Positions 1-10,571 of a stretch of DNA of 64,000 bases are shown in pieces (position 1 is the stretch's first letter; each line of letters starts with the position of its first letter). This DNA comes from Rivibacter subsaxonicus (GTDB taxonomy: Bacteria; Pseudomonadota; Gammaproteobacteria; Burkholderiales; Burkholderiaceae_C), in NCBI RefSeq assembly GCF_004217215.1, contig NZ_SHKP01000005.1:253501-317500 (forward strand), in the 5' to 3' direction. The notes under the pieces were generated by a model. The model made no database searches. It was not told where the DNA came from and saw only the letters and a list, made by a program, of their open reading frames with translations. Made by a program: the position numbers and the translations under genes.

Positions 1-1500
<1,500 letters not shown>

Positions 1501-1532
1501 ATGCCGCCTCCGTGCCAGCACGGAGGCGGCAT
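1501..1532. terminator. Perfect 14-bp hairpin between convergent genes
   Basis: Directly after the pobA stop codon there is a perfect inverted repeat: 14-base arms (1501-1514 and 1519-1532) around the loop CCAG. It sits between pobA and the leftward gene ending at 1553, so it can fold in either transcript. There is no T-run on either side, so it may act as a 3'-end stabiliser or Rho-assisted terminator rather than a classical intrinsic terminator. Confidence 0.55.
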
Positions 1533-1552
1533 GTCAGAACTTCTGCGCAACC

Positions 1553-1858
1553 TCACTTGGCGTCGCGGCGCGCGATGCGCATCTCGCTCGCGCTCACCTG
1601 GCCGCGTTGCGGCAGGGTGCCGTTGAGCTCGGCATAGGCGAAGTCCATTTCGCCTGCGTTGCGGGCTCGAGCCAGTTCGGCGGTGACTGCCGCTCGCCCG
1701 ACCGAGCTCGACGCCGGCTTGGCGGTCACGTTCGCCGGCACCGAGGGACCGTAGATCTCGCTTTCGGCATTGCTCATCGTGGCCGTCTGGGCTTCGGCCG
1801 GCAGGCTGAGCAGGACCGCCGAGGCGGCGAGGGCGGAGAGAACCAGGTAGGACTTCAT
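1553..1858 (-). CDS. Small secreted DUF4148-like protein
   Basis: A 101-residue protein with a clear Sec signal peptide (hydrophobic residues about 5-17, likely cleavage after AEA near residue 23). The mature part contains VTAELARARNAGEMDFAYAELNG, which resembles the DUF4148 pattern found in many small periplasmic proteins of Burkholderiales, where several paralogues per genome are usual. The function of the family is unknown. The gene has a good ribosome-binding site (AAAGGAGC) just upstream of its ATG. It is convergent with pobA and appears monocistronic. Confidence 0.75.
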   Translation of the reverse strand: MKSYLVLSALAASAVLLSLPAEAQTATMSNAESEIYGPSVPANVTAKPASSSVGRAAVTAELARARNAGEMDFAYAELNGTLPQRGQVSASEMRIARRDAK

Positions 1859-2122
1859 CGCGGGCTCCTTTTGGTTGATGACTGCGATGGAGTGAATCTA
1901 GGCTGCTGGAATCAAGCGATAAACCCTTGACTTCGAGATGAACCATTTCCAAATTCGAAGCAATGCATCTGAAAGTATTCTCGTCAACCCGCGACAAACA
2001 CTGCTGTGCCGATCAGGCAGCGCCACGGCGCCGCGGTACAACGCCGGCATGAGCGCCGCCCGGCCGCCCGAAGGGGCGAATTCCCTCTCGGAGGGACGGT
2101 GCGCAGCGCCAAGGGTCCACCA

Positions 2123-2443
2123 ATGACCGACGAGTACCAGATCGAGATCCCGCCGTCCTTCTACGCGCTCTACAGCGACGCGCGGCGCCGCCTGACGGCG
2201 CCGATGGCGCTGGTGCGCGAGCGCTACGAGGCCTGCGAAGACCTGGCGCAGTTGCTGGTCGACCGGGCCGATGCCAAGCTCTTCGAGCTGGGCTCGGTGG
2301 CGCACGAGGACGTGCTGCTGCGCTTTCATGCCGGGCTGTGCGCACCGGGCTCGATGGTGTCGGCACCCGAGGCCGAGTGGGTGATCCGCCGCCTGGCGGA
2401 GTTGCTGGGCTGGGCATGCCCGCCGCTGGCGGCGAGCGAATGA
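2123..2443 (+). CDS. Conserved hypothetical protein, 106 aa
   Basis: A soluble, acidic, probably helical protein of 106 residues beginning MTDEYQIEIPPSF and ending in WVIRRLAELLGW. Similar short proteins recur in Burkholderiales and are sometimes labelled ATPase with chaperone activity, but no ATP-binding motif is visible here, so I do not adopt that name. The ATG at 2123 was chosen because the residues encoded upstream are Arg-rich and low complexity. It is convergent with the MarR-type gene, with only 3 bases between the stop codons. No function can be assigned. Confidence 0.75.
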   Translation: MTDEYQIEIPPSFYALYSDARRRLTAPMALVRERYEACEDLAQLLVDRADAKLFELGSVAHEDVLLRFHAGLCAPGSMVSAPEAEWVIRRLAELLGWACPPLAASE

Positions 2444-2446
2444 AGC

Positions 2447-2953
2447 CTAGGCCCGGCGCAGCCGGCCCACCTTCTGCAGCAGCTCGATCAGCATCGCCTT
2501 CTCGGCCTCGCTGAGCTGGCGGCTCCATTCGCGCTCCATCTCGTGCGACGAGGCCAGCGCCTTGCGCGCGGTGGCGGCGCCGTCGCGCGTCAGGCGCACA
2601 TGCTGCACGCGACGATCGGCCGCGCTGCGCTCGCGCAGGATCAGGTCGCGCTCGACCAGCTTGTCGAGCAGCAGCGTCAGGTTCGGCGGCGACAGCGCCA
2701 GCGCGTTGGCAAGCTGCTTCTGCGTCACGTCGCGGTTGGCCTGCACCAGCACCAGCAGCGAGAACTCCACCGGTCGCAGGCCGAGCGGCTCGCCGATGTG
2801 ACGGAAGTAGAGCTTCTTGCTCGGTACGTCGGCGACCGAGATGTGGTGGCCGAGCACATGGCGCAGCGCGCTCTGGTCGAGCGGCGCATGGGCGCCCTGC
2901 CCTGCCGCCGCGGGCTCCTCGACTTCCGTCTCAGGCGTCTTGCGTGGTGCCAT
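2447..2953 (-). CDS. MarR-family transcriptional regulator (hydroxycinnamate-type)
   Basis: A 168-residue winged-helix regulator. The DNA-binding core reads VTQKQLANALALSPPNLTLLLDKLVERDLI followed in part by the wing RSAADRRVQHVRLT, which is classical MarR. It ends the leftward cluster and its ATG overlaps the end of livF by about 23 bases, so it is probably co-transcribed with the transporter. By analogy with CouR/HcaR-type repressors, which release DNA on binding a hydroxycinnamoyl-CoA, it likely represses the feruloyl-CoA synthase and transporter genes; that role is inferred from context. An alternative GTG start at 2971 would add six residues. Confidence 0.88.
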   Translation of the reverse strand: MAPRKTPETEVEEPAAAGQGAHAPLDQSALRHVLGHHISVADVPSKKLYFRHIGEPLGLRPVEFSLLVLVQANRDVTQKQLANALALSPPNLTLLLDKLVERDLILRERSAADRRVQHVRLTRDGAATARKALASSHEMEREWSRQLSEAEKAMLIELLQKVGRLRRA

Positions 2954-3686
2954 TGCTTCTACCGCTGGCACCGAGGTAGGTCTCGACGATGCGCGCGTCG
3001 CCGGCCAGCTCGCGCGCCGGGCCCTGCAGCACGACCTCGCCGGTCTCGAGCACGTAGCCGTGGTCGGCCACCGCCAGCGCGGCGCGCGCGTTCTGCTCGA
3101 CCAGCAGGATCGTCACGCCGGTCTGGCGCAGCTGCTCGATGGTGCGGAAGATCTCCTTGACCACCAGCGGCGCGAGGCCGAGGCTGGGCTCGTCGAGCAT
3201 CAGCAGGCGCGGCTGGCTCATCAACGCGCGCCCGAGTGCGAGCATCTGGCGCTCGCCGCCGCTGAGCGTACCGGCCAGCTGCGTGCGCCGTTCGAGCAGG
3301 CGCGGGAACAGCGCGTAGACCCGGTCGAGCTCGCCGCGCCAGCCGCGATTGCGCAGCCGCATCTGGCGATAGGCGCCGAGCACCAGGTTGTCCTCGACCG
3401 CCATCGAGCCGAACAGCTCGCGCTTCTCGGGCACCAGCGCGATGCCGCGCATCACGCGCTGCTCCAGGCTCAGGCGGCCGATGTCCTCGCCGCCGAAGCG
3501 CAGCGCACCGCGCGCCGGCAGCACGCCCATCAGCGCCGCCAGCAGCGTGCTCTTGCCGGCGCCGTTGGGGCCGATCACCGTGACCACGCTGCCGCCGGCG
3601 GCCTTCAGCGCAAGGCCGCTGAGCACCTCGGCCTTGCCGTAGCCGGCATGCAGGTCGCTGACGTCGAGGAGGAGTTCTTGACTCAT
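2931..3686 (-). CDS. livF: Branched-chain/aromatic-acid type ABC transporter ATPase, LivF
   Basis: A 251-residue ABC ATPase of the LivF type. Walker [10 protein letters not shown] is at residues 39-47, the signature LSGGERQMLALGRAL lies near residue 140, and Walker B LLMLDEPSLGLAP follows. It would energise an importer with the upstream LivM-LivG fusion, from which it is separated by 7 bases. In this family the substrates include amino acids but also aromatic acids. Its place beside a feruloyl-CoA synthase points to a hydroxycinnamate or related acid. It overlaps the MarR gene at its 3' end. Confidence 0.94.
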   Translation of the reverse strand: MSQELLLDVSDLHAGYGKAEVLSGLALKAAGGSVVTVIGPNGAGKSTLLAALMGVLPARGALRFGGEDIGRLSLEQRVMRGIALVPEKRELFGSMAVEDNLVLGAYRQMRLRNRGWRGELDRVYALFPRLLERRTQLAGTLSGGERQMLALGRALMSQPRLLMLDEPSLGLAPLVVKEIFRTIEQLRQTGVTILLVEQNARAALAVADHGYVLETGEVVLQGPARELAGDARIVETYLGASGRSNGTTQDA

Positions 3687-3693
3687 GACGGGC

Positions 3694-5463
3694 CTAGTGC
3701 TCGGTGCCGAGATAGGCAGCGCGCACCGCCGGACTGGCTTGCACCTCGGCCGGCGTGCCGTCCATCAGGCGGGTGCCGAACTCCATCACGACGATGCGGT
3801 CGGTCAGGCCCATCACGAAGTCCATGTCGTGCTCGACCAGCAGGATCGACAGGCCCTGGCCCTTCAGCTGGCGCAACACCGCGGCCAGCGCCTGCTTCTC
3901 CTTGAGGCGCAGGCCGGCGGCCGGCTCGTCGAGCAGCAGCAGCGCCGGGTCGGTGGCCAGCGCGCGTGCGATCTCGACCATGCGCTGCGGGCCGAGTGCG
4001 AGGTTGCCGGCCGGCTCGAACATGCGATCGGCCAGGCCGATGCGCTCGAGCTGCTTGTGGGCCTCGGCAAAGAGCTGGCGCTCCTCGGCCCGGTTGCGAC
4101 GCAGCATCGCGCTCAGCGTGCCCTTGCCGGAGCGCAGGTAGCCGCCGATCGCGACGTTCTCGAGCACCGTCATCTCGGGAATCAGCTTGACATGCTGGAA
4201 GGTGCGCGAGAGCCCGCGCCGCGCGATCTGGCGCGAGGGCAGGCCGTCGACGCGCTGGCCGCGAAAGTGCACCTCGCCGCCGCTCAGGCCCAGCACGCCG
4301 GAGACGAGGTTGAAGGTCGTGCTCTTGCCGGCGCCGTTGGGGCCGATCAGGCCGATGATCTCGCCAGCGTGGACCGAGAAGCTCACGTCGTTGACGGCAA
4401 CCAGGCCGCCGAAGGTCTTGCGCACCGCCTTGGCCTCGAGCAGCAACTCGCCGGCGGCCGGCTTGTCGCGCGCCGGCAGCGCCAGCGCGCCCTGCCAGTC
4501 GGCGCGCGGCACCGGCGTCGGCAGCAGGCGCGCGAACAGGCCGCGCAGCCCCGGCCACAGGCCGTCGGGTGCGTACTTCAGCGCCAGCACCAGCGCGATG
4601 CCGAAGACGATGATCTCGTAGTTGCCGCTGGTGCCGATCAGCTTGGGCAGCCAGACCTGGAGCTGGTCCTCGACCACCTTGACGACCGCGCTGCCGGTGA
4701 ACGCGCCCCACACATGGCCGACGCCGCCGACCACCGCCATGAACAGGTACTCGATGCCCATCTTGATGCCGAAGGGCGATGGGTTCACGGTGCGCTGGAA
4801 GTGGGCGAACAGCCAGCCCGAGACCGCCGCGTAGAGCGCCGCGATGACGAAGATGATGACCTTGTAGCGGTAGGTGCTGATGCCCATCGCCTCGGCCATC
4901 ACGCTGCCGCTCTTGAGGGCGCGGATCGCGCGGCCGGCGCGCGAGTCGAGCAGGTTGACCAGCGCCCAGGCGCCGAGCAGCGCCAGTGCCCAGATCAGGT
5001 AGTAGATGCTGCGGCCCTGGTTGAGGTCGATGCCGAAAAAGTTGAGCGCCGGCACGCCGAGCAGGCCGTCGTACTTGCCCAGCGCCTCGGTGTTGGCCAT
5101 CGTGTAGTTGATCGACAGGCACCAGGCGATCGTCGCCAGCGGCAGGTAGTGGCCGCTCATGCGCAGCGTGAGCCAGCCCAGCACCAGCGCTGCCACCAGC
5201 GTCAGCGCGAGGCCGACCCACAGGTTGATCCACGGCGACCAGCCGAGCTTGGTGCTGAGGTAGGCCGTGGCGTAGGCACCGATGCCGACGAAGGCCGCCT
5301 GGCCGAAGGAGGTGAGCCCGCCGACGCCGGTCAGCAGCACCAGGCCGAGCACGACGATCGAGTACAGCCCGATGTAGTTGAGCTGCGTGATCCAGAACTC
5401 GGGCACCGGCAGCAGTGGCAGCGCGGCGAGCAGCGCAAGAAGGAGCCAGGCGGGCTTCTTCAT
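3694..5463 (-). CDS. LivM-LivG fusion: permease plus ATPase of a Liv-type ABC importer
   Basis: A single 589-residue protein. Residues 1 to about 320 form a LivM-type inner-membrane permease with many hydrophobic helices and the motif [22 protein letters not shown] in part. After a linker rich in Pro, Ala and Arg, residues from about 340 form a LivG-type ATPase with [12 protein letters not shown], Walker [10 protein letters not shown] near residue 375, and the LivG-specific insert ending [16 protein letters not shown]. Separate livM and livG genes are the ancestral state; fused forms are known in proteobacteria. It lies one base after livH and 7 bases before livF. Confidence 0.95.
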   Translation of the reverse strand: MKKPAWLLLALLAALPLLPVPEFWITQLNYIGLYSIVVLGLVLLTGVGGLTSFGQAAFVGIGAYATAYLSTKLGWSPWINLWVGLALTLVAALVLGWLTLRMSGHYLPLATIAWCLSINYTMANTEALGKYDGLLGVPALNFFGIDLNQGRSIYYLIWALALLGAWALVNLLDSRAGRAIRALKSGSVMAEAMGISTYRYKVIIFVIAALYAAVSGWLFAHFQRTVNPSPFGIKMGIEYLFMAVVGGVGHVWGAFTGSAVVKVVEDQLQVWLPKLIGTSGNYEIIVFGIALVLALKYAPDGLWPGLRGLFARLLPTPVPRADWQGALALPARDKPAAGELLLEAKAVRKTFGGLVAVNDVSFSVHAGEIIGLIGPNGAGKSTTFNLVSGVLGLSGGEVHFRGQRVDGLPSRQIARRGLSRTFQHVKLIPEMTVLENVAIGGYLRSGKGTLSAMLRRNRAEERQLFAEAHKQLERIGLADRMFEPAGNLALGPQRMVEIARALATDPALLLLDEPAAGLRLKEKQALAAVLRQLKGQGLSILLVEHDMDFVMGLTDRIVVMEFGTRLMDGTPAEVQASPAVRAAYLGTEH

Positions 5464-5464
5464 C

Positions 5465-6502
5465 TCATTCCTCGTCCGAGTGCGGATCGCGCAGCGAGCG
5501 CCACAGCAGCACCGGCAGGATCGAGGTGAAGACGATCACCTCCTTCCACGCGCTGGCCCAGAAGGAACCGAAGCTCTCCAGCAAACCGACGCCGATCGCG
5601 CCTACCGCCGCCAGCGGATAGCTGGCCAGCCCGGCGAAGACCGCGGCGACGAAGCCCTTGAGGCCGATCAGGAAGCCCGAGTCGTAGAACACCGTGGTCG
5701 AAGGCCCGATCAGCAGGCCCGAGAGCGCGCCGATGAAGGCCGCCATCGTGAACGAGAGCTTGCCGGCGCTTTCGCTGGAGATGCCCATCAACCGCGCGCC
5801 GAGCCGGTTGACCGCGGTGGCGCGCAGCGCCTTGCCGGCCAGCGAGCGCTCGAAGAAGAGGTAGAGGCTGACGATCAGCGCGCTCGACGCGGCCAGGATG
5901 ATGAAGGTCTGGCCGCTGATCGTGAGCGGGCCGAGCGAGAAGCGCGCGTCCCAGAAGCTCGGGTTGCGAAAGCCCTCGGCGCCGAAGGCCAGCAACGCCA
6001 GGCCGGTGAGCGCGAAGTGCACGCCGACCGAGACGATCAGCAGCACCAGCACGCTGGCACCGGCCAGCGACTGGTAGGCCAGGCGATAGACCAGCGGGCC
6101 CATCGGCGTGACCAGCGCCAGCGTGACCAGCGCCTGCACGATCAGGCCGCTGTTGCGCGGCGCGATCCACCAGGCGGCGGCACTGGCCAGCAGCGGCAGC
6201 GCCAGCGTGCGCAGCAACTGCCTGAACAGCGCCGACGGCAACTGGCGGGCGCGCAGGCCGTCGAGCAGGTCGAGCAGCGCCACCAGCAGCGCCATTGCCA
6301 GCAGCAGCCACACGGTGCCGGGCAGGCGGCCGAGCTGGAACATGCCGACGGTGAGCGCGCCGAAGGCGACGAACTCGCCCTGCGGGATGAAGATCACCCG
6401 CGTCACGGTGAACACCAGCACCGTGGCCAGGGCCAGCAGCGCGTAGATCGCGCCGTTGGTCAGGCCGTCGAGCGCGAGGATGCTCGCGATGCTGAGGTCC
6501 AT
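5465..6502 (-). CDS. livH: Liv-type ABC transporter permease, LivH
   Basis: A 345-residue integral membrane permease. The N-terminus contains [21 protein letters not shown] and [11 protein letters not shown] segments, characteristic of LivH. It is somewhat longer than E. coli LivH because of an insertion near residues 70-110. It forms the heterodimeric channel with the permease half of the downstream fusion. One base separates the two reading frames, indicating translational coupling. A hairpin lies between it and the binding-protein gene upstream. Confidence 0.93.
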   Translation of the reverse strand: MDLSIASILALDGLTNGAIYALLALATVLVFTVTRVIFIPQGEFVAFGALTVGMFQLGRLPGTVWLLLAMALLVALLDLLDGLRARQLPSALFRQLLRTLALPLLASAAAWWIAPRNSGLIVQALVTLALVTPMGPLVYRLAYQSLAGASVLVLLIVSVGVHFALTGLALLAFGAEGFRNPSFWDARFSLGPLTISGQTFIILAASSALIVSLYLFFERSLAGKALRATAVNRLGARLMGISSESAGKLSFTMAAFIGALSGLLIGPSTTVFYDSGFLIGLKGFVAAVFAGLASYPLAAVGAIGVGLLESFGSFWASAWKEVIVFTSILPVLLWRSLRDPHSDEE

Positions 6503-6541
6503 GAATCGGGTCGGGAGGATGTGTGAGGAACGAGACGATCA

Positions 6542-6566
6542 TGCCGGCGCCCAGGCGGCGCCGGCA
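6542..6566 (-). promoter_or_regulatory. Intercistronic hairpin between binding-protein and permease genes
   Basis: A perfect 10-bp stem (6542-6551 with 6557-6566) and 5-base loop sits 22 bases after the stop codon of the substrate-binding protein gene and before livH in the same transcript. There is no T-run. Hairpins in this position in ABC-importer operons commonly protect the upstream message or partly terminate transcription, so that the binding protein is made in excess of the membrane proteins. Confidence 0.5.
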
Positions 6567-6587
6567 GAGGACTCACCCGCAGCGTTC

Positions 6588-7724
6588 TTACTCGACCTTC
6601 CAGTCGCCGTTCACGACCTTCAGCATGACGCCGGTGTCGGGCGTGAAGCCCCAGTGGTCGTTGGGCTTGTAGTCGAGCACGCCCTGCGAGACCGGCAGCC
6701 GCGCGAGCGACTCGAGCTCGTCGCGCAGCGCGGCGCGGAAGGCCGGCGTGCCGGGCTTGCCCTTCTTCAGCGCGCCCGGCACCGCGGCCTCGAGCAGCAG
6801 GTAGGCATCGAAGCTGTGGGCACCGAACTGGTTGCGGCTGCCGGGGCCGAAGGCCTTGTCGTAGGCGGCGGCGTAGGTCATGGCCTGCTTCTTGGACGGG
6901 TTGCTGTCGGGCAGCGCCTCGGCCACGATCGCCGGACCGGCCGAGACGAAGGTGCCCTCGACCGTCTTGCCGCCGATGCGCATCAGGTCCTTGGTGGCGG
7001 CGGCATGGGTCTGGTAGATCTTGCCCTTGTAGCCACGCTCGGCCAGCGCCAGCTGCGGCATCGCGGCACCGCTGCCGGAGGCGACGACCAGGATCGCGTC
7101 GGGGTTGGCCGCGGTGAGCTTGAGCGCCTGCGCGGTGACGCCGGTGTCGGAGCGCGCAAAGCGCTCCGTCGCCACCATCTTGATGCCGGCCGCGTCGAGC
7201 AGCGGCGTGATGTCGCGCAGCCAGCTCTCGCCGTAGGCGTCGTTGTAGCCGATGAAGCCGATCGTCTTGACGCCCTGCTTCTTCATGTGCTCGACCATCG
7301 CCTGGCCCATCACGCCAGCCGAATGGGCGAGCCGGAAGCTCCAGTGGTCCTTGCCCGCCGGCAGCGGGATCGGCGACAGCGCCAGCTGCACCGTCTGCGC
7401 CTCGGCCGCGACCTCGGCGATCGGGATCGCCACCGGCGTCGCGATCGAGCCGAGGATCAGGTCGGCCTTGTCCTCGGTGACGAAGCGGCGCGCGTTCTTG
7501 ACGCCGAGCGTGGGATCGGTGGCGTCGTCGAGCACGATCAGGTTGATCTTCTCGCCGGCCACCGTGGCCGGCCACAGCGTCAGGCCGTTCTTGGCCGGGA
7601 TGCCCAGGCCCGAGGCCGGGCCGGTGAGCGGCAGCGATACGCCGATCGTGATGTCGGCGCGCGCGGTGCCGACCAGCGTCGCGAGGATCGCGGCGCACAG
7701 GAGTTGGATCTTCATCGTCTTCAT
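6588..7724 (-). CDS. Periplasmic substrate-binding protein of the Liv-type ABC importer
   Basis: A 378-residue type I periplasmic binding protein. The signal peptide covers residues 1-23 and ends ARA before DITIGVSLPLTGPAS, the usual start of the LivJ-like fold. LTLWPATVAGEKINLIVLDD and VTAQALKLTAANPDAILV are typical inner segments. It should capture the ligand for the adjacent LivH/LivMG/LivF complex. Binding proteins of this clade beside hydroxycinnamate genes (for example CouP in Rhodopseudomonas) bind p-coumarate, ferulate or benzoate-type acids; specificity here is inferred from neighbours only. Confidence 0.92.
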   Translation of the reverse strand: MKTMKIQLLCAAILATLVGTARADITIGVSLPLTGPASGLGIPAKNGLTLWPATVAGEKINLIVLDDATDPTLGVKNARRFVTEDKADLILGSIATPVAIPIAEVAAEAQTVQLALSPIPLPAGKDHWSFRLAHSAGVMGQAMVEHMKKQGVKTIGFIGYNDAYGESWLRDITPLLDAAGIKMVATERFARSDTGVTAQALKLTAANPDAILVVASGSGAAMPQLALAERGYKGKIYQTHAAATKDLMRIGGKTVEGTFVSAGPAIVAEALPDSNPSKKQAMTYAAAYDKAFGPGSRNQFGAHSFDAYLLLEAAVPGALKKGKPGTPAFRAALRDELESLARLPVSQGVLDYKPNDHWGFTPDTGVMLKVVNGDWKVE

Positions 7725-7756
7725 GCGGCTGTCTCCGGTTTTGTTGTGGTGGTGGG

Positions 7757-9601
7757 TCAGGAAACCGTGTCTTGCGGTGCGATGCGGTTTGGTGCCGAAC
7801 CGTCGTAGAGCGCCTCGACCAGCGCCGCGCGATGGGCAAGCACCGCGCGCTGGTTGATCGAGCCCTTGTCGGTCACTTCGCCGCGGTCGATCGACGGCGG
7901 CTCGCGCAGCGCGTGCAGCCAGGCCGGGCGCGTCGCGCCGCCGGTGGCCATCGCGCGCAAGCGTTCGAGCAGTTCAGCGAGGAAAGCCTCCACCAACGGG
8001 TGCGACAGCACCTGCTCGGCCGAGGCGCCGGCGTCGAGCCCGGCCAGGCGCCGGCACTCGTCGAGGCGCGGGAACAGCAGCAGGCCGAGCGCGTCGCGGT
8101 TGAGGCCGGTGACGACCACGTCCTGCACGCAGGGTGCGCCGGCGGCGATGACTCGCGCGCGCAGCGGGCCGACGCTGACGAAGGTGCCGCTGCCGAGCTT
8201 GAAGTCCTCGGCGATGCGACCATCGAACAGCAGGCCGCGGCTCGGATCGGCGGGGTCGACCCACTTGCCGGCATCGCCGCTGCAGAGAAAGCCCTCGTCG
8301 TCGAAGGCGGCCGCGCTGAGCGCGGGCTCGCGCCAGTAGCCCGGCATCAGGTTCGGACCGCGAAAGCGGATCTCGTGCTTGTCGCCGGAGGGCACCAGCT
8401 TGATCTCGACCCCGGGCAGCGGCAGGCCGACGTGGCCGGCCTTGATGTCGGGCCGCCAGGCCAGCGTGCAGGCCGGCGCGGTCTCGGTCATGCCGAGGCT
8501 CGAGAGCATGCGGATGCGCTCGCCGACGGTGGCCTCGGCATGCCGGTCGAGCCGGTCCCAGACCGCCTGCGACAGGCCGGCACCGGCGAAGAAGAAAGCC
8601 CGCACCCGGCTGAACAGGCGCTCGCGCAGCGCGGCGTCGCTCTCCATCGCGGCAACGATCTCCTCGTAGCCCTTGGGCACGTTGAAGTAGATCGTCGGCG
8701 CGATCTCGCGCAGGTTGCGCAGCGTGGTGGCGATGCCGGCAGGCGTGGGCTTGCCGTCGTCGATGTAGAGCGTGCCGCCGTTGAACAGCACCAGGTTCAG
8801 GTTGTGGTTGCCGCCGAAGGTGTGGTTCCACGGCAGCCAGTCGAGCAGCACCGGACCTTCGGCGTCGTCGGCGAGGAAGGCGAAGCTCTGCGCCAGCATC
8901 TGCTGGTTGGCGCACAACATGCGGTGGGTGTTGACCACGCCCTTGGGCGACTGGGTCGAGCCGGAGGTGAACAGCAGCTTGACGATGGTGTCGGGGCCGA
9001 CGCTGGCGTGAGCCGCGTCGACCTCAGGACCGGCCGGCTGGGCCAGCAGGTGGTCGAGCGCGTTAGCGCCGAGCAGCACCTCGGTGCGGTCGTCGAACAC
9101 CGCCTCGATGGCCCGCGCGAAGGCCGGGCCGGCGGCGTAGACCAGGCCCGGCGTGGCCTTGGCAGCGATGTGGCGCAGCTTGCCGAAGTCCTGCGACAGC
9201 AGCGAGTAGGCCGGCGAGACCGGCACCACCGGCACCCCGGCCCACATCGCGCCCATCGCCAGCGTCAGGTGCTCGAGGTCGTTGTCGGACAGGATCGCCA
9301 GCGGCCGCTCGGGGCCGAGGCCGCGCGCCAGCAGCGCGCCGGCCACGCGCCGGGCGCGATCGAGCATCTGGGCGTAGGAGATGCGGATCCAGTCGCCACC
9401 GCCGGGAACACTCGGGTCGCGGCGGGCGGCGAAGACGCGATCCGGCGCCGCCGAGGCCCAATGCGCGAGGCGGTCGCTGAGGCGCGTCGGTGGCGCAGCC
9501 AGCGCGTCGGTCGAGCGCAGCCGCTGCACGGCGCCGTGAGCACCCTCGACCACCACCGCGTCGACGCCGCGGATGCTGATCGGGCGGTAGCGCGGCTCCA
9601 T
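7757..9601 (-). CDS. Feruloyl-CoA synthase (hydroxycinnamate-CoA ligase)
   Basis: A 614-residue member of the AMP-forming acyl-CoA synthetases. The ATP-binding loop FTSGSTQSPKG is at residues 211-221. The adenylation motif region SSLGMTETAPACT and the hinge GLLFDGRIAEDFKLGSGTFV (split here as GLLFDGRIAED and FKLGSGTFV) follow. The N-terminal YRPISIRGVDA and the overall length match the feruloyl-CoA synthase subgroup rather than the shorter 4-coumarate ligases. It would convert ferulate or p-coumarate, ATP and CoA to the CoA thioester. The ATG at 9601 lies two bases after the stop of the crotonase gene, so the two are coupled. Confidence 0.9.
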   Translation of the reverse strand: MEPRYRPISIRGVDAVVVEGAHGAVQRLRSTDALAAPPTRLSDRLAHWASAAPDRVFAARRDPSVPGGGDWIRISYAQMLDRARRVAGALLARGLGPERPLAILSDNDLEHLTLAMGAMWAGVPVVPVSPAYSLLSQDFGKLRHIAAKATPGLVYAAGPAFARAIEAVFDDRTEVLLGANALDHLLAQPAGPEVDAAHASVGPDTIVKLLFTSGSTQSPKGVVNTHRMLCANQQMLAQSFAFLADDAEGPVLLDWLPWNHTFGGNHNLNLVLFNGGTLYIDDGKPTPAGIATTLRNLREIAPTIYFNVPKGYEEIVAAMESDAALRERLFSRVRAFFFAGAGLSQAVWDRLDRHAEATVGERIRMLSSLGMTETAPACTLAWRPDIKAGHVGLPLPGVEIKLVPSGDKHEIRFRGPNLMPGYWREPALSAAAFDDEGFLCSGDAGKWVDPADPSRGLLFDGRIAEDFKLGSGTFVSVGPLRARVIAAGAPCVQDVVVTGLNRDALGLLLFPRLDECRRLAGLDAGASAEQVLSHPLVEAFLAELLERLRAMATGGATRPAWLHALREPPSIDRGEVTDKGSINQRAVLAHRAALVEALYDGSAPNRIAPQDTVS

Positions 9602-9603
9602 GC

Positions 9604-10428
9604 TCAAGCTGCCCCGCCGGGGCGCGCGACCTTGTCGGCGCGCTTGTCGAGGAAGGCCCGCACGCGCTGCTTGGCGGCGTCGTCGCCCTGGGCGATCGCG
9701 GCCATCAGCGACTCAAGGAACAGGCCGTCGGACTGCGACATGCCGGCGATGCGCGGCAGCGCCTGCATCACCGCGTAGTTCGACAGCGGCGCGTTGCTGG
9801 CGACGCGCGTAGCCAGCGCGATCGCCTTGGCCAGGCCCTCGCCGGGGCCGACCAGATAGTTCGAGATGCCGCGCTGCTGGCCCTCGGTGGCGTCGAGCGA
9901 GCGGCCGGTCAGCATCATGTCGGTCATGCAGGCCACGCCGACCAGGCGCGGGATGCGCGCCGCGCCGCCACCGCCGACGAAGATGCCGCGCTGGCCCTCG
10001 GGCAGTGCGTAGAAGGTGCCGCTCTCCGCGACCCGCACATGGGCGCTGGCGGCGATCTCGAGGCCGCCGCCGACCACCGCGCCATGCAGCGCCGCGACCA
10101 CCGGCACCCGGCCGAACTGGATCTGGTCCATCGCCGCATGCCACATGCGCGAGTGCAGCACGCCCTCGGCGACGCTGCGCTCACCGAGCTCCGACAGGTC
10201 GAGCCCGGCGCAGAAATGCTCGCCGGCGCCATGCAGTACCACCGCGCCGACCTCGGCCGGCAGGTTGAGGAAGCAGGTCTGCAGTTGCAGCACCAGCGCA
10301 TCGTTGATCGCGTTGCGCTTGGCCGGGCGCTCCAGGCGCACCAGCGCCACGGCGCCGGAGCGACTGATGCGCAGCAGGTCGAGACTGGCCAGCAGGCCAC
10401 TGACGGGTTGGAAGTCGGCAGGCTCCAA
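9604..10428 (-). CDS. Crotonase-family enoyl-CoA hydratase of the hydroxycinnamate cluster
   Basis: A 274-residue crotonase fold protein with LERPAKRNAIND, the oxyanion-hole motif FCAGLDLSEL, and ALHGAVVGGGLEIA, followed by YALPEGQRGIFVGGGG. It is first in the leftward operon with the feruloyl-CoA synthase. It is expected to hydrate feruloyl/coumaroyl-CoA; whether it also cleaves to the aldehyde (as in hydroxycinnamoyl-CoA hydratase-lyase) cannot be read from the sequence. The chosen start is a TTG with AGGAG seven bases upstream. No other upstream ATG fits the family alignment. Confidence 0.88.
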   Translation of the reverse strand: MEPADFQPVSGLLASLDLLRISRSGAVALVRLERPAKRNAINDALVLQLQTCFLNLPAEVGAVVLHGAGEHFCAGLDLSELGERSVAEGVLHSRMWHAAMDQIQFGRVPVVAALHGAVVGGGLEIAASAHVRVAESGTFYALPEGQRGIFVGGGGAARIPRLVGVACMTDMMLTGRSLDATEGQQRGISNYLVGPGEGLAKAIALATRVASNAPLSNYAVMQALPRIAGMSQSDGLFLESLMAAIAQGDDAAKQRVRAFLDKRADKVARPGGAA

Positions 10429-10454
10429 GGCGGGGCTCCTGGCTGAATTAGTTA

Positions 10455-10464
10455 TTGATATTAA
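10455..10464. promoter_or_regulatory. AT-rich near-palindrome, possible MarR operator
   Basis: The sequence TTGATATTAA is a near-palindrome (one mismatched pair) in a short AT-rich patch (about 10447-10472) that stands out from the surrounding GC-rich DNA. It lies just upstream of the crotonase TTG start and is in the position expected for a promoter/operator of the leftward operon. Assignment to the MarR regulator is inference. Confidence 0.35.
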
Positions 10465-10537
10465 GTGTTATTCGCCACTTCGCACCCGGGCTTTCCCTTA
10501 GTGAAGTAGTGGCCGATGGCCTCTACGTTCATTTGGA

Positions 10538-10553
10538 TGATTTAATGAAATCA
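10538..10553. promoter_or_regulatory. Inverted repeat TGATTT-N4-AAATCA, possible operator
   Basis: A perfect 6-base inverted repeat with a 4-base spacer lies between the divergent crotonase and amidohydrolase genes, 19 bases before the amidohydrolase TTG start. It is AT-rich, unlike its surroundings. Size and symmetry suit a MarR-type dimer. Binding here would occlude the start region of the amidohydrolase message. Confidence 0.4.
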
Positions 10554-10571
10554 GCGCAACAGGAGAGACCC

